Below are positions 37,007-48,448 of a stretch of DNA of 64,000 nt, in pieces. The position numbers and the translations under genes are program-made. The notes under the pieces were generated by a model. It was given only the letters and a program-made list of their open reading frames with translations. It was not told the origin of the DNA and ran no database searches. Position 1 is the stretch's first letter; every line of letters begins with the position of its first letter. The stretch is from Pseudomonas sp. MF4836 (GTDB lineage Bacteria > Pseudomonadota > Gammaproteobacteria > Pseudomonadales > Pseudomonadaceae): assembly GCF_002018875.1 (NCBI RefSeq), contig NZ_MVOL01000004.1, positions 372,001 through 436,000 of the forward strand. The letters are read 5' to 3'.

Positions 37007-37473
37007 GGGTACTTCTTCCCTGAATTGGGCAGCCTGGCGCGCGGGTAGGGCTGGACGGACCCACTGGCAGGACAACTGGCTATCCTGCCAATTCCTCATA
37101 AAAAGAGGAGCTTAAATGCCCTATCGCGATAACGAGGGCGCGGCATTATAGCGACGGATGATGGCCTTGTACTGGCTTTTTAATTTCATTTATTAAGTGG
37201 GTGCCAGTACGCGGAATCAGGGGGGAGCTGGGGGCGGATGTCTGCTTCGGGCATTTACGCTGGTGTTCAACAGCGGCTGCGGTCAGCGGGCGTGGCTTTT
37301 TGGCGTCGAGGGCAAATTTGCGCAAGTCGGGCCAATGGCCCGTAACACCCTGCCGGCAAGGCTTGCGCCCGGTTTTGCGGGGCTGATGGCGCAGGCGCGG
37401 CGTCATGGCGCTTGAGTGAAGCTCATTGGAAGTGAACAATATGTAACTTCGTATTACCAATTGAGATTGATTG
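37007..37473. promoter_or_regulatory. Divergent intergenic region, COG3014 operon / Ftr1 gene
   Basis: The 467-bp gap holds the promoters of both transcription units. Just before the Ftr1 gene is a run of AT-rich sequence (about 37430-37475) with ATTGAGATTGATTGATGAT, which vaguely resembles a Fur box. A minus-strand frame of 86-141 codons (37146-37571) overlaps the permease start and is not believed. Confidence 0.35.
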
Positions 37474-39372
37474 ATGATTGCCCCTTCCCGTTTCCTGGCG
37501 TGGCTTGTGCTGCCGCTATTGGCCCTGTGCAGCTCCAATCTGCTGGCCGATACCGTTGAAGGCGCGCCCAAGGCCCTGCATTTGCTCGATTACATCGGCG
37601 CGGATTACCCGTCCACGGTCGAGGCGGGCAAGATCATCGACGACGCCGAGTACAGCGAACAGCTGGAATTTCTGGGGGTGCTGCAGGGGTTGATCGCCGA
37701 TCTGCCGTCCAAACCGGAGAAGGCCGAGCTGGAAACCGGTGTCAGCAGCCTGCGCAGTGCCATCGGCGCCCGTGAAGACGGGGCGGCGGTCGCCCGCCAG
37801 GCCCGGCAACTGGGGGCGAAGCTGGCGGTGGCCTATGAGGTCAGCCAGGCGCCGATCATTACCCCGGACCCGACTCGCGGCGCGCCCCTGTATGCCCAGC
37901 ATTGCTCGGTGTGCCATGGCGACACGGGGGCGGGCGATGGCCCGGCGGGTGTTGGCCTGACGCCACCACCGGCCAACCTGCGCGATGCCGCGCGCCTGGA
38001 TCGCCTGAGCCTGTACGCGATCTACAACACCCTGGGGCTGGGAGTCGAAGGCACCGACATGCCGTCGTTCGCCGACCAGTTGGACGACCGCCAGCGCTGG
38101 GACCTGGCGACTTACATCGCCAGCTTCAGTGCGGACCCGGCAGCGGCCAAGGGGGCCGAGGTGTTCAACCTTGCTGACCTGGCCCGGCAAACCCCCGGCG
38201 AAGTCCTTTCCGCCCAGGGCCCGGCGGCCGCCGCGACCTTCCGTGCCCAGCGCGCGCAACCGCCGCAGGTCAAGCGCGGTCCGGCGCAATTGCTGGACTA
38301 CACCGCCTCGACCCTCGACAAGAGCCTGGCCGCCTACCGCGCCGGGGATCGCGAGCAGGCGTATGACCTGTCGGTGGCGGCTTACCTCGAGGGCTTCGAG
38401 CTGGTGGAAAGCTCCCTCGACAACGTCGATGCCACTGTGCGCAAAGACACCGAGAAATCCCTGATGGCTTACCGTCAGTCGCTGCAGGACGGCTTGCCGG
38501 CGGAGCAGGCCGAGCAGCGCCTGGCGGCGGCCAAGGCCAAGCTCAAGGAGTCCGCGGACCTGTTGGGTTCCGATGGCTTGAGCTGGTCCCTGAGCTACAT
38601 CTCCGGGTTGCTGATCCTGCTGCGCGAGGGCCTGGAAGCGATCCTGGTGCTGGCGGCGATCCTCGCCTTCCTGCGCAACACCGGCCAGCAGTCGGCGGTG
38701 CGCAGCGTCAACGTCGGCTGGGGCCTGGCCTTGCTGGCGGGCTTGGCGACCTGGGCCCTGGCGGCCTATGTGATCGATGTCAGCGGCTCGCAGCGTGAAC
38801 TGCTGGAAGGCGCCACGGCGCTGTTTGCCAGTGTGATGGTGCTGTGGCTGGGGGTGTGGATGCACGACCGGCGGCACGCGGCGGCCTGGCAGGACTACAT
38901 CAAGAGCAGTCTGGTGGGCGGCGGTGGGCGGTTTGGTTTTGCGATGCTGGCGTTTTTCTCGGTCTACCGCGAACTGTTCGAAGTCATCCTGTTTTATGAA
39001 ACCCTCTGGCTGCAGGCCGGCCCGGCCGGGCATAACGCGGTGCTGGCCGGTGGCGCTACCGCGCTGGTACTGCTGGTGGGCCTGGCCTGGGTGATTCTGC
39101 GGGGCTCGGCGAAACTGCCCCTGGCGCTGTTCTTCGGCATCAACGCCGCGCTGCTGTGCGCGTTGTCGGTGGTGTTCGCCGGGCACGGGGTCAAGGCATT
39201 GCAGGAGGCCGGGATTTTTGGCACCCGTCCGGTGCCGTTCTTCGACTTCGACTGGCTGGGGATCCACGCCGATGCCTACTCGCTGGCGGCCCAGGCCGTG
39301 GCGATCGTGGCGATCGTGGTGCTTTACAGCCGCAGCCGCAACGCCGAGAAGCGTCGGGTACAGGCTTCCTAG
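37474..39372 (+). CDS. Cytochrome c-Ftr1 fusion, iron permease
   Basis: A 632-residue protein. A signal peptide (to about 26) is followed by a helical region, then a class I cytochrome c domain with heme motif CSVCH (Cys144, Cys147, His148) and a likely axial Met196 in TDMPSF. After a helical linker, seven membrane spans form an Ftr1/EfeU permease with REGLE (384-388) and YRELFE, the acidic RExxE motifs that carry Fe3+. Fe2+ oxidation by the heme domain may be coupled to uptake. The ATG at 37474 is preferred to TTG 37471. REP sequences follow. Confidence 0.9.
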   Translation: MIAPSRFLAWLVLPLLALCSSNLLADTVEGAPKALHLLDYIGADYPSTVEAGKIIDDAEYSEQLEFLGVLQGLIADLPSKPEKAELETGVSSLRSAIGAREDGAAVARQARQLGAKLAVAYEVSQAPIITPDPTRGAPLYAQHCSVCHGDTGAGDGPAGVGLTPPPANLRDAARLDRLSLYAIYNTLGLGVEGTDMPSFADQLDDRQRWDLATYIASFSADPAAAKGAEVFNLADLARQTPGEVLSAQGPAAAATFRAQRAQPPQVKRGPAQLLDYTASTLDKSLAAYRAGDREQAYDLSVAAYLEGFELVESSLDNVDATVRKDTEKSLMAYRQSLQDGLPAEQAEQRLAAAKAKLKESADLLGSDGLSWSLSYISGLLILLREGLEAILVLAAILAFLRNTGQQSAVRSVNVGWGLALLAGLATWALAAYVIDVSGSQRELLEGATALFASVMVLWLGVWMHDRRHAAAWQDYIKSSLVGGGGRFGFAMLAFFSVYRELFEVILFYETLWLQAGPAGHNAVLAGGATALVLLVGLAWVILRGSAKLPLALFFGINAALLCALSVVFAGHGVKALQEAGIFGTRPVPFFDFDWLGIHADAYSLAAQAVAIVAIVVLYSRSRNAEKRRVQAS

Positions 39373-39392
39373 GCCTCGATAGCGGGTTTATA

Positions 39393-39442
39393 GCGGGCAA
39401 GCCCGCCCCTGCGGCTAAAGTGCAGGGGGCGGGTTTGCCCGC
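39393..39442. repeat. Pair of REP palindromes (BIME-like)
   Basis: GCGGGC-AA-GCCCGC at 39393-39406 and GCGGG-TTTG-CCCGC at 39429-39442 face each other, with CCCCTGC/GCAGGGG between them able to pair. This is the REP doublet type common in fluorescent pseudomonads. Confidence 0.85.
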
Positions 39443-39464
39443 AGTGCATTCAGGAGGAAGGATT

Positions 39465-39920
39465 ATGCGTGTCTGGGTCGATGCCGACGCTTGCCCCAAG
39501 GCGGCCAAGGATCAGTTGGTGCGCTTCGCCTTGAAGCGTCAATTCGAGGTGGTGCTGGTGGCCGGGCAAAGCCAGATCAAGCCGGCGTTTACCTGCGTCA
39601 AGCTGATCGTGGTGCCCAGCGGGCCGGATGCCGCCGACGATTATCTGGTGGAACACGCCGTACCGGGCGAGCTGGTGATCTGCAGTGATGTGCCACTGGC
39701 GGACCGGTTGGTGAAGAAAGGCGTGGCGGCCCTTGATCCTCGCGGCAAGGAGTTCGACGCGCAGAACATGGGAGAGCGCCTGGCAGTGCGCAACCTGTTC
39801 ACCGACCTGCGCGAACAGGGGCAGGTCGGCGGCGGGCAGGGGCCTTACGGTGATCGCGAGAAGCAGGCGTTCGCCAACTCACTGGACCGTATCCTGACGC
39901 GGCTGGCGCGTCAGGCCTGA
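39465..39920 (+). CDS. yaiI: YaiI/UPF0178 (DUF188) family protein
   Basis: A 151-residue protein beginning MRVWVDADACPKAAKDQL, with the PIN-like DADACP motif, SGPDAADDYLVEHA and SDVPLADRLVKKG, then GPYGDREKQAFANSLDR. This is the UPF0178/YaiI family, which has a PIN-like fold with conserved aspartates; activity unknown. AGGAGGAAGG is a very strong ribosome binding site before 39465. Confidence 0.9.
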   Translation: MRVWVDADACPKAAKDQLVRFALKRQFEVVLVAGQSQIKPAFTCVKLIVVPSGPDAADDYLVEHAVPGELVICSDVPLADRLVKKGVAALDPRGKEFDAQNMGERLAVRNLFTDLREQGQVGGGQGPYGDREKQAFANSLDRILTRLARQA

Positions 39921-39966
39921 GCGTCGCTCCCCAGATCGCGAACAGGTGCTGAGGCAGCGAGGGCGG

Positions 39967-40632
39967 TCAGTCGTTTTCGTGGGTCAGTTCCAGCACTCGG
40001 TCCACCAGCTTGTTGATGCCGGATGCGGCTTCGCTGATGGACTGGGCGAGCATGTAGGCTGGGGTGCTCACCAGTTTGCGGGCTTTGTCCTCGATGATTT
40101 CACTGACTTCGCAGTCGGTGTGGGTGGCACCCATCTTGCCCATGGCGGCGGCGGTGTCGGCATCGTTGCCGATGGTGCAGATCACTCCCGGGCCGTAGAT
40201 CTTCGCCGCCAGTGCCGGCGAAATGCAGATCAGGCCCACCGGCTTGCCAGCCTCGGCAAAGGCTTCGGCCAGCGCCAGTACATCTTCCTGGACCTTGCAG
40301 CCCGCGCCTTCGACGGCAAAGTTGGAGAGGTTCTTGGCCGCGCCAAAACCGCCGGGCACGATCAGCGCGTCGAAGTCTTCGGCGTTGGCTTCGCGCAGGT
40401 TCTTGACCTCGCCACGGGCAATGCGCGCCGATTCCACCAGCACGTTGCGCGACTCGTCCATGGTTTCACCGGTCAGGTGGTTGATCACGTGCATCTGCGC
40501 GATGTCAGGGGCGAAGCACTGGACCTTGGCGCCGCGTTGGTCGAGGCGCAGCAAGGTGATCACACTTTCATGGATCTCGGCGCCGTCGTATACGCCACAA
40601 CCGGAAAGGATCACTGCAACTTTTTTGCTCAT
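39967..40632 (-). CDS. elbB: ElbB, DJ-1/PfpI-like glyoxalase
   Basis: A 221-residue member of the class I amidotransferase-like superfamily: VAVILSGCGVYDGAEIHE at the start, LIVPGGFGAAKNLSNFA, and PVGLICISPALAAKI with the likely nucleophile Cys. ElbB of E. coli has glyoxalase activity and is linked to isoprenoid synthesis. A methionine start at 40632 is preceded by GGAG. Confidence 0.93.
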   Translation of the reverse strand: MSKKVAVILSGCGVYDGAEIHESVITLLRLDQRGAKVQCFAPDIAQMHVINHLTGETMDESRNVLVESARIARGEVKNLREANAEDFDALIVPGGFGAAKNLSNFAVEGAGCKVQEDVLALAEAFAEAGKPVGLICISPALAAKIYGPGVICTIGNDADTAAAMGKMGATHTDCEVSEIIEDKARKLVSTPAYMLAQSISEAASGINKLVDRVLELTHEND

Positions 40633-40745
40633 GGGTTTTTCTCCAGATTCATGGCGCTAAATGTCCACTAAATTGTCATGGGTTGCCATAGGGTTATTTC
40701 ACCGCGGGCCCTAATCTCGCGTATCGATTCCGGTCAGGTCGCGTC

Positions 40746-41981
40746 ATGAACTTCATCCTCTATGCGGTGCCGTTTTTCTTCGTATTGATTGTTGTCGAAC
40801 TGTTGGTCGATCGCTGGCGCGGGGTGAACAACTACCGCGTCGCCGATGCCGTCAACAGCATCAGCACCGGTATGCTGTCGACCACCACGGGGCTTCTGAC
40901 CAAGGGTGTGGGCCTGGTGACCTATGCCTTTGCCCTGAAGCACCTGGCGCTGTTCGAGTTGCCGGCCGACAGCGTCTGGGTCTGGGTATTCGCCTTTGTG
41001 CTCTATGACTTCTGCTACTACTGGCTGCATCGCTTCGGCCATGAACGCAACATCCTCTGGGCCGCCCATTCGGTGCACCACCAGAGCGAGGATTACAACC
41101 TCTCCACAGCCCTGCGCCAGACCAGCACCGGCTTCCTGCTGAGCTGGATCTTCTACCTGCCGCTGGCCGTGGCCGGCGTGCCACTGCTGGTGTTTGTCAG
41201 CGTTGCGGCGCTGAACCTGCTCTACCAGTTCTGGGTGCATACCCGGCATATCCCCAAGCTCGGCTGGTTCGAATGGTTCTTCGTGTCGCCGTCCAATCAT
41301 CGGGCCCACCATGCACAGAACGCTCTCTACATGGATCGCAACTACGGCGGCGTGTTCATTATTTGGGACCGTCTATTTGGCTCGTTCCAGGAAGAAGACG
41401 ATAACGAGCCCGTGATATTTGGGGTGACCACGCCCTTGGCCAGCTGGAACCCGATCTGGGCCAACCTGCAGTTTTATGCACAGCTGTGGGAGGACGCGCG
41501 GCGTACCGAAAGCTACTGGGACAAGCTGCGGATCTGGTTCATGCGCACCGGCTGGCGCCCGGCGGATGTGCGGGCCAAGTACCCGCTGGCCAAGCCGGAC
41601 CTGAGCCAGTTCCGCAAGTTCGAGGTGGAGCTGGATGTGCGCCAGCAGGTGTACGTGGTGCTGCAGTTCTCGGTGTATGTGGCGCTGGGCAGCTACCTGA
41701 TGAACCTGGAGAACAGCTTGCCGACCGGTGCCCTGGTACTGGGCTGGGGCGCCATAGCGTTCGGGTTGTTCGTGCTGGGCGCGGCGCTGGAGAATCGGCC
41801 GTGGGCGTTGAAGCTGGAGGCTGTGCGGCTGCTGTCGAACCTGCCGCTGGTGTGGCTGGCGCCGCTGGTCGGGCTGTGGCCGGCCAGCCCGTTGGGCTGG
41901 ATCGGCCTGCTGAGCTACAGCCTGCTCAGTGTGATCGGTCTGTATTACGTCAGAGGCCGGGTTACTCGACTGGCGTCTTGA
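40746..41981 (+). CDS. Sterol desaturase / fatty acid hydroxylase family protein
   Basis: A 411-residue inner-membrane di-iron oxygenase. Spans are near 3-22, 77-95, 130-160 and, C-terminal, 305-400. The histidine boxes HRFGH, HSVHH and HRAHH hold two iron atoms in this superfamily. Substrate is unknown (a lipid is likely). The C-terminal spans after the catalytic part make it longer than small family members. Its 3' end overlaps the convergent dedA gene by 20 bp. Confidence 0.88.
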   Translation: MNFILYAVPFFFVLIVVELLVDRWRGVNNYRVADAVNSISTGMLSTTTGLLTKGVGLVTYAFALKHLALFELPADSVWVWVFAFVLYDFCYYWLHRFGHERNILWAAHSVHHQSEDYNLSTALRQTSTGFLLSWIFYLPLAVAGVPLLVFVSVAALNLLYQFWVHTRHIPKLGWFEWFFVSPSNHRAHHAQNALYMDRNYGGVFIIWDRLFGSFQEEDDNEPVIFGVTTPLASWNPIWANLQFYAQLWEDARRTESYWDKLRIWFMRTGWRPADVRAKYPLAKPDLSQFRKFEVELDVRQQVYVVLQFSVYVALGSYLMNLENSLPTGALVLGWGAIAFGLFVLGAALENRPWALKLEAVRLLSNLPLVWLAPLVGLWPASPLGWIGLLSYSLLSVIGLYYVRGRVTRLAS

Positions 41982-42576
41982 TTTCGGCCTTCTTGTCCTG
42001 CTCGGCCTGGTAGATCTCCTTGGCCAGCCGCGCGTTCTTCAGGCGCCGGCGCAACCACAGGCCCAGGCCCAGGATCAGCAGGGCGCCCAGCACCCACAGC
42101 TCGTACTTCTTGATGCTGCCGAGCATGCCCTCGAGCACTGCACCGAAGTGGTAGGCGGCAGCGGCCAGGGCGGTGGCCCAGATGGCCGCGCCGATACCGT
42201 TGAGCAGCAGGTAGCGTCCCGGCGGATAGCCGGACAGGCCAATGGCCACGGGCATGACCGTGCGCAGGCCGTAGACGAAGCGGAAAGTCAGTACCCAGAT
42301 ATCCGGATGCTTGCGGATATGCTCCAGCGCCCGGTCACCCATCAATTGCCAGCGGGGTTTGCGCGCAAGCAATTTGCGCCCGTGCTTGCGCCCCAGGAAA
42401 TACCAAAGCTGGTCGCCGGCGTAGCTGCCGAAGAAGGCTACTACCACCACCAGATTGATATCCATGTATCCGCGAAACGCGAGGAAGCCCGCGAGCACCA
42501 GAATGGTTTCGCCTTCGAAGAACGTGCCGAGAAAAAGGGCGAAGTAGCCGAAGTCATGCAGAAATTGTTGGAGCAT
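41962..42576 (-). CDS. DedA family membrane protein
   Basis: A 204-residue protein, started at ATG 42576 (MLQQFLHDFGYFALFLG). The DedA marks FLGTFFEGETILVLAGFLA, GDQLWYFLGRKHGR and FRFVYGLRTVMPVAIG are all present, with four to six spans. DedA proteins act in membrane homeostasis and lipid-carrier flipping. The C-terminus is charged (KKAEIKTP). In-frame codons upstream of 42576 read as a non-homologous leader. Confidence 0.9.
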   Translation of the reverse strand: MLQQFLHDFGYFALFLGTFFEGETILVLAGFLAFRGYMDINLVVVVAFFGSYAGDQLWYFLGRKHGRKLLARKPRWQLMGDRALEHIRKHPDIWVLTFRFVYGLRTVMPVAIGLSGYPPGRYLLLNGIGAAIWATALAAAAYHFGAVLEGMLGSIKKYELWVLGALLILGLGLWLRRRLKNARLAKEIYQAEQDKKAEIKTPVE

Positions 42577-42657
42577 TGTCTGGGTGCTGGCGAAATGAAC
42601 GCGCAGCCTACCCCTTCGAGGACATAGAGGAAAGTATCGAAATGTGTCTCGACGTGA

Positions 42658-43797
<1,140 letters not shown>

Positions 43798-43815
43798 CCC
43801 TCCCAGGAACACGCG

Positions 43816-46044
43816 ATGAATACCGAAGGACTTACTGAAGTTGCCGTAAAAGACGCTCAGCCTGTGATTGAGCAAGTTGCCGAAACCCCGCCCGAGCTGG
43901 AGACCCCGCCTGCGGTGGTCGCGGCCGCGGTCGAGTCGCCGCAGGCGGCCCCGGCGATCGCGATTCCCAGCCTGGATGACAGCAGCCTGTACATCCACCG
44001 CGAATTGTCGCAACTGCAGTTCAACATCCGGGTCCTGGAGCAGGCGCTGGATGAGTCCTACCCCCTGCTGGAACGGCTCAAGTTCCTGCTGATCTTCTCC
44101 AGCAACCTCGACGAATTCTTCGAGATCCGCGTTGCCGGCCTGAAAAAGCAGATCACCTTCGCCCGTGAACAAGCCGGGGCCGACGGCCTGCAGCCGCACC
44201 AGGCGCTGGCGCGCATCAGCGAACTGGTGCACGGCCACGTCGACCGCCAGTACGCGATCCTCAACGACATCCTGTTGCCGGAGCTGGAGAAACATCAGGT
44301 CCGCTTTATCCGTCGCCGCAACTGGACCACCAAGCTCAAGACCTGGGTCCGCCGCTATTTCCGCGACGAAATCGCGCCGATCATCACCCCGATCGGCCTC
44401 GACCCGACGCACCCGTTCCCGTTGCTGGTGAACAAGAGCCTGAACTTTATCGTCGAGCTGGAAGGGATCGATGCCTTTGGCCGTGATTCCGGCCTGGCGA
44501 TCATCCCGGCGCCGCGCCTGCTGCCGCGCATCATCAAGGTCCCGGAAGAAGTCGGCGGCCCGGGCGACAACTATGTGTTCCTGTCGTCGATGATCCACGC
44601 CCATGCCGATGACCTGTTCCAGGGCATGAAGGTAAAAGGCTGCTATCAGTTCCGCCTGACCCGTAACGCCGACCTGGCCGTGGACACCGAGGACGTCGAA
44701 GACCTGGCCCGCGCCCTGCGCGGCGAGCTGTTCTCCCGTCGCTACGGCGACGCGGTGCGTCTGGAAGTGGCCGACACCTGCCCGAAACACCTGTCGGACT
44801 ACCTGCTCAAGCAGTTCAACCTGCACGAGACCGAGCTGTATCAGGTCAATGGCCCGGTGAACCTGACGCGCCTGTTCAGCATCACCGGCCTGGACAGCCA
44901 TCCGGAGCTGCAATACACGCCGTTCACCCCGCAGATCCCCAAGCTGCTGCAGAACAGCGAGAACATCTTCAGCGTGATCAGCAAGCAGGACATCCTGTTG
45001 CTGCACCCCTTCGAGTCCTTTACCCCGGTGGTCGACCTGCTGCGCCAGGCCGCCAAGGACCCCCACGTGCTGGCCGTCCGGCAGACCCTGTACCGCAGCG
45101 GCGCCAACTCGGAAATCGTCGATGCGCTGGTGGATGCGGCGCGTAACGGCAAGGAAGTCACGGCGGTGATCGAATTGCGCGCGCGGTTCGACGAAGAGTC
45201 CAACCTGCAACTGGCCAGCCGCCTGCAAGCGGCCGGTGCGGTGGTGATCTACGGTGTGGTCGGCTTCAAGACCCACGCCAAGATGATGCTGATCCTGCGC
45301 CGTGAAGCCGGCGAGATCGTGCGTTACGCGCACTTGGGCACCGGCAACTATCACGCGGCCAACGCCCGTCTCTACACCGACTACAGCCTGCTGACCTCCG
45401 ACGACGCCCTGTGCGAAGACGTGGGCAAGCTGTTCAGCCAGTTGATCGGCATGGGCAAGACCCTGCGCATGAAGAAGCTGCTGCACGCGCCGTTCACCCT
45501 GAAGAAGGGCATGCTCGACATGATTGCCCGGGAGACTCAGTTCGCCCTCGACGGCAAGCCGGCGCACATCATCGCCAAGTTCAACTCGCTGACCGATCCG
45601 AAGATCATCCGCGCGCTGTACAAGGCCAGCCAGTCCGGCGTGCGCATCGACCTGGTGGTGCGCGGCATGTGCTGTCTGCGTCCGGGCATCGCCGGGGTCT
45701 CGCACAACATTCATGTGCGCTCGATCATTGGCCGCTTCCTGGAGCACACCCGGGTGTTCTACTTCCTCAACGGCGGCGAGGAGCAGATGTTCCTCTCCAG
45801 TGCCGACTGGATGGAGCGCAACCTCGACAAGCGGGTCGAGACCTGCTTCCCGGTCGAGGGCAAGAAGCTGATCCTGCGGGTCAAGAAAGAGTTGGAGAGT
45901 TACCTCACCGACAACACCCACAGCTGGAGCCTGCAGTCGGACGGGCGCTACATCCGCAACACGCCGACCGGCAACCAGAACCCGCGCAGCGCCCAGGCGA
46001 TTCTGCTGGAGCGCCTGAGCAATCCAGTGTTGAGCGTTCGCTAG
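43816..46044 (+). CDS. ppk1: Polyphosphate kinase 1
   Basis: A 742-residue protein. After an alanine/proline/glutamate-rich extension (1-55) come the N domain ([19 protein letters not shown]), the head domain, and two phospholipase D-like domains. The phospho-accepting histidine lies in VGFKTHAKM, and [22 protein letters not shown] is diagnostic. It makes polyphosphate from ATP. It lies convergent with ppx, the degrading enzyme. Confidence 0.97.
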   Translation: MNTEGLTEVAVKDAQPVIEQVAETPPELETPPAVVAAAVESPQAAPAIAIPSLDDSSLYIHRELSQLQFNIRVLEQALDESYPLLERLKFLLIFSSNLDEFFEIRVAGLKKQITFAREQAGADGLQPHQALARISELVHGHVDRQYAILNDILLPELEKHQVRFIRRRNWTTKLKTWVRRYFRDEIAPIITPIGLDPTHPFPLLVNKSLNFIVELEGIDAFGRDSGLAIIPAPRLLPRIIKVPEEVGGPGDNYVFLSSMIHAHADDLFQGMKVKGCYQFRLTRNADLAVDTEDVEDLARALRGELFSRRYGDAVRLEVADTCPKHLSDYLLKQFNLHETELYQVNGPVNLTRLFSITGLDSHPELQYTPFTPQIPKLLQNSENIFSVISKQDILLLHPFESFTPVVDLLRQAAKDPHVLAVRQTLYRSGANSEIVDALVDAARNGKEVTAVIELRARFDEESNLQLASRLQAAGAVVIYGVVGFKTHAKMMLILRREAGEIVRYAHLGTGNYHAANARLYTDYSLLTSDDALCEDVGKLFSQLIGMGKTLRMKKLLHAPFTLKKGMLDMIARETQFALDGKPAHIIAKFNSLTDPKIIRALYKASQSGVRIDLVVRGMCCLRPGIAGVSHNIHVRSIIGRFLEHTRVFYFLNGGEEQMFLSSADWMERNLDKRVETCFPVEGKKLILRVKKELESYLTDNTHSWSLQSDGRYIRNTPTGNQNPRSAQAILLERLSNPVLSVR

Positions 46045-46060
46045 GAGAAGTGACAGCGAA

Positions 46061-46084
46061 GCGGCGGCCCGCAAGGGCCGCCGC
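46061..46084. terminator. GC-rich hairpin between convergent ppk1 and ppx
   Basis: GCGGCGGCCC (46061-46070) and its exact complement (46075-46084) with a GCAA tetraloop fill half of the 45-bp gap. There is no T run. Confidence 0.65.
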
Positions 46085-46089
46085 GGGCC

Positions 46090-47592
46090 TCAATGCACGT
46101 TGAGGCTGATGCCGACCCGGGTCAGCCACTCCGCTTCCAGGGCGAAGTCGGCTTGAGTCAGCTGGTTTTCATCCAGCCAGTTTTCCGGGAACACTACATC
46201 CAGGCTGTCGCCCGCGGCGTGCAGTTTGACCTGGGGCATTTCCTGGGTGCCGCGGATGTGATGGAACAGAATCGCAAAGCGCAGCAACACGCACAGGCGA
46301 ATCAGCTTGGTGCCTTCATCGCCGAACTCGGCGAACTTGTCCTTGGGAATATTGCGCCGGTGGCCACGCACCAGTAGTGCGAGCATTTGCTGGTCTTCGC
46401 GGGAGAAGCCGGCAAGGTCCGAGTGCTCGATCAGGTAGGCGCCGTGCTTGTGGTAGTGATAGTGGGCGATGTCCAGCCCCACTTCATGCACCTTGGCCGC
46501 CCAGCCCAGCAGCTCGCGCCACACGCCGTCTTCCAGGTCCCAGTCCTCGGCCACCTGGTCGAAGGCATGCAGCGCCTTGCGCTCGACCCGGGCAGCTTGT
46601 TCCAGGTCGACGTGGTAGCGCTCCATCAGCGAGCTGAGGGTGCGTTCGCGCACGTCTTCGTGATGATGACGGCCCAGCAGGTCGTAGAGCACGCCTTCAC
46701 GCAGCGCGCCTTCACAGTGGTCCATGCGTTGCAGTTCGAGGGCATCGAAGATGGCTTCGAGAATCGCCAGGCCTGCCGGGAAGATGGTCCGGCGATCGGG
46801 CTTGATTCCTTCGAAGTCGATTTTTTCCGCATCGCCCAGCTTGAACAGCTTGCGCTTGAGCCACGCCAGGCCTTCGGCGTTGACCTCGCCGGTGCCATGC
46901 CCGCCGGCCTTCAGCGCCAGGCCGATGGCGCGGATGGTGCCCGAGGAGCCGATGGCTTCATCCCAGGTCAGGCGGTGCAGGGCGTGTTCGATGCTCATGA
47001 TTTCCAGGCGTGCCGCGGTGTAGGCCTGGGCATAGCGCGCCGGGGTGATCTTGCCGTCCTTGAAATAACGCTGGGTAAAGCTGACGCAGCCCATCTGCAG
47101 GCTTTCGCGCAGCAGTGGCTCGAAACGCTGGCCGATGATGAATTCGGTACTGCCGCCGCCGATGTCGGCCACCAGGCGCTTGCCCGGGGTGTCGGCGAGG
47201 GTGTGGGACACGCCGAGGTAAATCAGGCGGGCTTCTTCACGGCCGGAAATGACTTCAACCGGGTGGCCGAGGATCTCTTCGGCGCGGCGGATGAATTCGC
47301 CACGGTTGCGCGCTTCGCGCAGGGCGTTGGTGCCGACGATACGCACGGCACCCAGGGGCATGCCATTGATCAGTTGGGCAAAGCGCTTCAGGCAATCGAG
47401 CCCGCGCTGCATGGACTCTTCGTTGAGCTGGCGCTCGTCGTTGATCCCGGCGGCCAGTTGAACCTTTTCACCTAGCCGCTCGAGAATGCGAATTTCACCG
47501 TTCTGGGCCTTGGCCACGACCATGTGAAAGCTGTTGGAGCCCAGGTCGATGGCGGCGATCAGGGACAGATTCTTGGCTTGGGATTGCGGCAT
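46090..47592 (-). CDS. ppx: Exopolyphosphatase
   Basis: A 500-residue Ppx/GppA phosphatase started at ATG 47592. [16 protein letters not shown] and [12 protein letters not shown] are the two phosphate-binding loops of the ASKHA fold; YRGVSHTL-like and the C-terminal HD-like helical domain (from about 310, with [19 protein letters not shown]) complete the protein. It removes end phosphates from polyphosphate. The opposite orientation to ppk1 is usual in Pseudomonas. Confidence 0.96.
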   Translation of the reverse strand: MPQSQAKNLSLIAAIDLGSNSFHMVVAKAQNGEIRILERLGEKVQLAAGINDERQLNEESMQRGLDCLKRFAQLINGMPLGAVRIVGTNALREARNRGEFIRRAEEILGHPVEVISGREEARLIYLGVSHTLADTPGKRLVADIGGGSTEFIIGQRFEPLLRESLQMGCVSFTQRYFKDGKITPARYAQAYTAARLEIMSIEHALHRLTWDEAIGSSGTIRAIGLALKAGGHGTGEVNAEGLAWLKRKLFKLGDAEKIDFEGIKPDRRTIFPAGLAILEAIFDALELQRMDHCEGALREGVLYDLLGRHHHEDVRERTLSSLMERYHVDLEQAARVERKALHAFDQVAEDWDLEDGVWRELLGWAAKVHEVGLDIAHYHYHKHGAYLIEHSDLAGFSREDQQMLALLVRGHRRNIPKDKFAEFGDEGTKLIRLCVLLRFAILFHHIRGTQEMPQVKLHAAGDSLDVVFPENWLDENQLTQADFALEAEWLTRVGISLNVH

Positions 47593-47710
47593 GGTTGGGG
47601 GGATCTCGGTCGATAACCTGAACATCCTGCCACGATCAACCGCTGCCGCCAACGCGCAGTGTTTAATGCGTTGATTCAGCGCATAAAAGCGGGCGCTGGC
47701 GGCCAGAGGC

Positions 47711-48448
47711 TCAGCCTACGGCCTCCTGGTTGCCGATGAAGTTGGCCAGCTCCTGGGTTTGCGGGTTGGCGAACAGCACTTTGGGGTCGCCCACTTCATG
47801 CACTTTGCCCTGATGCATGAACACCAGTTTGTCCCCCACCTCGCGGGCGAAGCGCATTTCATGGGTGACCATGATCAGGGTCATGCCATCCCTCGCCAGC
47901 TGGCGCACCACGCTGAGCACTTCGTTGACCAGTTCCGGGTCCAGCGCCGAGGTGATCTCGTCGCACAGCAGTACCTTGGGCGACATCGCCAGGGCCCGGG
48001 CGATCGCCACCCGCTGCTGCTGGCCGCCGGACAGGCGGTCGGGAAAGGCGTCGAACTTCTCCGCCAGGCCGACCCGTTCCAGCATCTGCCGTGCCAGCTC
48101 GGCGGCCTTGGCCTTGGGCACTTTCTGCACCACCTGGGGCGCGAGCATCACGTTCTCGCCGACGCTCAGGTGCGGGAACAGGTTGAACTGCTGGAACACC
48201 ATGCCGACCTTCTGTCGCAGGCTGCGCAGGTCGGCTCGCGCCGCATCGAGGTATTCGCCATCGACCTCGATGACCCCATCGTTGATCGATTCCAGGCCGT
48301 TGAGGGTGCGCAGCAGGGTGCTTTTGCCCGAGCCGCTGCGGCCGATGATCGCCACCACCTGGCCCTCTTCGATGCTCAGGTCGATGCCTTTGAGCACATG
48401 GTGGTCGCCGTAATATTTATGCAGGGCGGAAATTCTAAGCAGAGGCAT
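47711..48448 (-). CDS. Polar amino-acid ABC importer, ATPase
   Basis: A 245-residue ABC ATPase with Walker [10 protein letters not shown], signature [15 protein letters not shown] and Walker [13 protein letters not shown], of the GlnQ/HisP type. It is the last gene of a four-gene importer operon and overlaps its upstream permease by 14 bases. Substrate cannot be read from the ATPase. Confidence 0.93.
   Translation of the reverse strand: MPLLRISALHKYYGDHHVLKGIDLSIEEGQVVAIIGRSGSGKSTLLRTLNGLESINDGVIEVDGEYLDAARADLRSLRQKVGMVFQQFNLFPHLSVGENVMLAPQVVQKVPKAKAAELARQMLERVGLAEKFDAFPDRLSGGQQQRVAIARALAMSPKVLLCDEITSALDPELVNEVLSVVRQLARDGMTLIMVTHEMRFAREVGDKLVFMHQGKVHEVGDPKVLFANPQTQELANFIGNQEAVG

Noticed and set aside
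37146-37571. 141-codon minus-strand frame before the iron permease
   Set aside because: Overlaps the permease start, basic and proline-rich without pattern, and no homolog is recalled.
37516-39267. 583-codon minus-strand frame over the iron permease gene
   Set aside because: Antisense to a well-supported gene, histidine/glutamine-rich composition, no family features.
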